Assembly: GCA_947629845.1 (NCBI GenBank)
Contig: CANRFD010000015.1
Coordinates: 1 to 20,691, forward strand
From: an uncultured Clostridia bacterium
GTDB lineage: Bacteria; Bacillota; Clostridia; Christensenellales; Borkfalkiaceae
Length of the DNA stretch: 20,691 bases
Direction: 5' to 3'
The stretch's first letter is position 1, and every line of letters starts with the position of its first letter. The position numbers were made by a program, and so were the translations under genes. A model generated the notes under the pieces. The model searched no databases. It was given only the letters and a program-made list of their open reading frames with translations, and was not told the DNA's origin. This document shows, one piece after another, positions 18,732 to 20,691 of this stretch.

Positions 18732-20075
18732 CTATACGAATTGGAGGATGTCCACCAAGATGGCGAACCCGATGAGCACGACGAACCCGACAGCGTGGAT
18801 GATCGCCTCGATCTTGCGGGAAATGGGTCGGCCGCGCACCCATTCGATGGCGGTAAACACGACTTTGCTGCCGTCGAGGGCGGGAATGGGGAGCAGATTG
18901 AACACGGCGAGGTTGACGCCGATAAAGCCCGCGATCTCCAAAAAACTGCGGAAGCCATGCGAAACGACGGTCGCCGTCGTCTTGACCGTGGTCACGGGGC
19001 CGCCGAGCGCGCTCAGCCCGAGCTTGCCCGTGAACAGTTCCCCGATGACGCGGAAGATGGAGCCCGCGATCTTGAAGGAATACACGAAGGAACGCCCCAC
19101 CGTCTCGAAAAATCCGAAGCTGTAATTGGCCGTCTGCACCATGTAGTAGCGGTTGCCGTCGTCATGCGTCTCGACGCCGGCGCCGAGCGACTTCCACACG
19201 CCCGTGAAGTCGGCGCTGTTCTTTAATTCAACCTCGGCGCGAAGCATCACGGTGACGCGCTCCTCCTTGCGCGAGCCGTCCTCCTGCACGCGCGAGACGA
19301 GAACTTCGACGGTATCCCCCGCCTTGTGCTTGTTCACGGCGCGGGCGACGTCCATCGTAAGATACAGCCCCCGCCCGTCGATCTCCAATAAAATGTCCCC
19401 CTCGCGCAGGGAATACGCCGCAGGATATTCCTCGCTCGCCTCCACGCCGCGCAGCTCGACAAAGCTCTCGCCGTAGATGCCGAAGCACAGCAAGATGAGC
19501 AGGAACGCCAGCAGGTAGTTCATGCACGCCCCCGCGACGAGCACGGCGATGCGCTTCCACGGCTTCATGTTCGTGAAGGTGCCGTCGTCGTTCCAATCGC
19601 GTTTTTTTGGCTTTTCGGGCGGGGCGGCAGCCCCCTCCGACGGCTCCGAAATCGGATTTTCTGCCGCATTTTCTGCCGCATTTTCGGCGGGCCCCGAAAG
19701 CTCTTCGGGCGGCGTAACGAGCAGCGTTTCGCCGTTTTCGAGCTCCCCGAAGGGCGCGGCGGCCTCGGCCGCCTTTCCGTCCGCTTTTTCCGCCGTTTCC
19801 TCCTGCCCGTCCTCGTCCGTGCCGTCCTCGCCGTGAAACGAACAATAGCCTCCCAGGGGAAGGAGGCGTACGGCAAAGAGTTCGCCCGACTTCTTCCTGC
19901 GGATCTTGACGAAGGCAGGGCCGAAGCCGATCGAGAACTCGTCTATTTTGAATTTGAGCGCCTTTCCCACGACGTAATGCCCGAACTCGTGCACGGTGAT
20001 CATTACGAGGAGGATCAGGATGGCGAGGAGCACGGAGCCGACCGTGTTCCACACGCTTAAAAGTTCAGTTGCCAT
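18732..20075 (-). CDS. rseP: Site-2 protease RseP (M50) with an acidic insertion
   Basis: A 447-residue intramembrane zinc metalloprotease. The active-site HEFGH is at 29-33 in the first membrane helix. A later segment, LRGVEASEEYPAAYSLREGDILLEIDG, is a PDZ domain. NLLPIPALDGSK near the C-terminal end carries the third zinc ligand Asp. RseP-type proteases cut membrane-bound anti-sigma factors and leftover signal peptides. Odd feature: residues 85-165, between the first helix pair and the KPWKRIAVLVAGACMN segment, form an acidic low-complexity insertion (Glu/Ala/Pro, with an AENAAENAAEN repeat), longer than the usual loop. The ATG at 20075 overlaps the dxr end by 11 nt. No good ribosome binding site is seen, so translation is probably coupled to dxr. 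The dxr-rseP order is common in bacteria. Confidence 0.95.
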   Translation of the reverse strand: MATELLSVWNTVGSVLLAILILLVMITVHEFGHYVVGKALKFKIDEFSIGFGPAFVKIRRKKSGELFAVRLLPLGGYCSFHGEDGTDEDGQEETAEKADGKAAEAAAPFGELENGETLLVTPPEELSGPAENAAENAAENPISEPSEGAAAPPEKPKKRDWNDDGTFTNMKPWKRIAVLVAGACMNYLLAFLLILLCFGIYGESFVELRGVEASEEYPAAYSLREGDILLEIDGRGLYLTMDVARAVNKHKAGDTVEVLVSRVQEDGSRKEERVTVMLRAEVELKNSADFTGVWKSLGAGVETHDDGNRYYMVQTANYSFGFFETVGRSFVYSFKIAGSIFRVIGELFTGKLGLSALGGPVTTVKTTATVVSHGFRSFLEIAGFIGVNLAVFNLLPIPALDGSKVVFTAIEWVRGRPISRKIEAIIHAVGFVVLIGFAILVDILQFV

Positions 20076-20691
20076 ACAGAATACGTTTTGCCGCCTCGCG
20101 CGCACGGCCGTCGGCCTCGGCGATCTCCTCGTACGAGGTCGCCGCCGCCCGCGGAATGCGCTGGAGCACGTCGTTGATAGTTTCGGCGATGCGCGGGAAA
20201 GCTATTCCGCCCTTCAGAAAGGCGCGGACGGCCTCCTCCGCCGCCCCGTTGAGCAGGGCGGGCGCCGTGCCGCCCTCCTTCCCCGCCGCGAGAGCGAGCG
20301 AAAAGCAGGGAAATTTTTGGGCGGGAAGCCGCTCGAAGTGCAGGCAGCCGAGCGCGGCAAGGTCGAGCTCCCGTTCGCAGGGAAGCCGCCCGGGATAGGT
20401 GAGCGCGAGCTGGATGGGCACGCGCATGTCGGGATAGCCGAGCTGGGCGAGCGCCGCGCCGTCCTCGAAGTACACGAGGGAGTGCACGATGCTCTCGGGG
20501 TGCACAACGGCCTCGATCTGCCCGAAATCTGCCCCATACAGCCATTTTGCCTCGATCACTTCGTATCCCTTGTTGAGCAAAGTCGCGCTGTCTACCGTCA
20601 CTTTCGCGCCCATGCGCCACGTCGGATGGCGGAGGGCGTCGGCGGCGGTGACGCGGGCGAGCTGCTCTTCGGAAAAGTGCAGAAAGGGGCC
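20065..20691 (-). CDS. dxr: 1-deoxy-D-xylulose 5-phosphate reductoisomerase (3' part, 5' end beyond window)
   Basis: The last 208 codons of dxr. The frame is open to base 20691, reading GPFLHFSEEQLARVTAADAL and then RHPTWRMGAKVTVDSATLLN, a highly conserved Dxr core. NKGYEVIEAKWLYG and VHPESIVHSLV follow. Dxr rearranges and reduces DXP to MEP in the non-mevalonate isoprenoid pathway, using NADPH and a metal ion. The N-terminal NADPH domain lies outside the window. An internal ATG at 20613 is not the start, since conserved family sequence continues upstream of it. The stop overlaps rseP by 11 nt. Confidence 0.96.
   Translation of the reverse strand, partial: GPFLHFSEEQLARVTAADALRHPTWRMGAKVTVDSATLLNKGYEVIEAKWLYGADFGQIEAVVHPESIVHSLVYFEDGAALAQLGYPDMRVPIQLALTYPGRLPCERELDLAALGCLHFERLPAQKFPCFSLALAAGKEGGTAPALLNGAAEEAVRAFLKGGIAFPRIAETINDVLQRIPRAAATSYEEIAEADGRAREAAKRILYGN

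Overview
The window reads as a piece of a moderately GC-rich Gram-positive chromosome, most likely class Clostridia. The best guess is an uncultured gut lineage of the Christensenellales/Borkfalkiaceae kind; that placement is an inference from gene content, not a search. Supporting signs are strong AGGAGG-type ribosome binding sites, an FMN riboswitch in front of a RibU-type ECF transporter, a YugP-type membrane protease, an obg-yhbY pair, a Firmicute-style small membrane protein/XRE pair and two LAxC lipoproteins with low-complexity linkers. About 20 genes are supported and most are on the minus strand.

Layout from left to right. 1-526 is a gene-free repeat island. 527-3590 (minus) holds yhbY and obg, then a MATE transporter with its own promoter. 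3726-5163 (plus) holds a small membrane protein plus XRE regulator operon behind a promoter with a 14-bp direct repeat, then a zinc protease. 5164-5908 is a second repeat island. 5909-6084 carries a promoter, a long RNA hairpin and an intrinsic terminator, so either a small RNA or an attenuated leader of the lipoprotein gene at 6121-7725. A third repeat island (7726-8055) separates that gene from a tightly overlapping minus-strand operon read tsaE-tsaB-rimI-alpha/beta hydrolase-murF-ddl (12915 down to 8056). This operon links t6A tRNA modification, ribosomal protein acetylation and the D-Ala-D-Ala branch of peptidoglycan synthesis. Next come ribU with its riboswitch, a 400-bp gap with one repeat copy, and glyA followed by an SGNH hydrolase. 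The largest repeat island is 16429-17317. It is followed by a leucine-rich-repeat lipoprotein facing a divergent XRE regulator, and finally rseP and the 3' part of dxr, which runs off the right edge.

The most unusual content is non-coding. Four families of short GC-rich hairpin repeats are mixed in modular islands at gene 3' ends. I call them A, a two-hairpin unit bounded by GTCAT and ATGAC; B, a unit with runs of G that could form a quadruplex; C, a single hairpin; and D, a palindrome followed by a second hairpin. The stems of family A change in a compensatory way between copies, which points to selection for structure. Other signals worth checking are the structured RNA at 5944-6084, two promoters placed so that the obg and tsaE mRNAs would be leaderless or nearly so, a perfect 17-bp palindrome that exactly fills the -35/-10 spacer of the LRR lipoprotein promoter, and a terminator-like hairpin whose 3' arm is the ddl ribosome binding site. 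No complete known mobile element, CRISPR array, tRNA or rRNA was seen.
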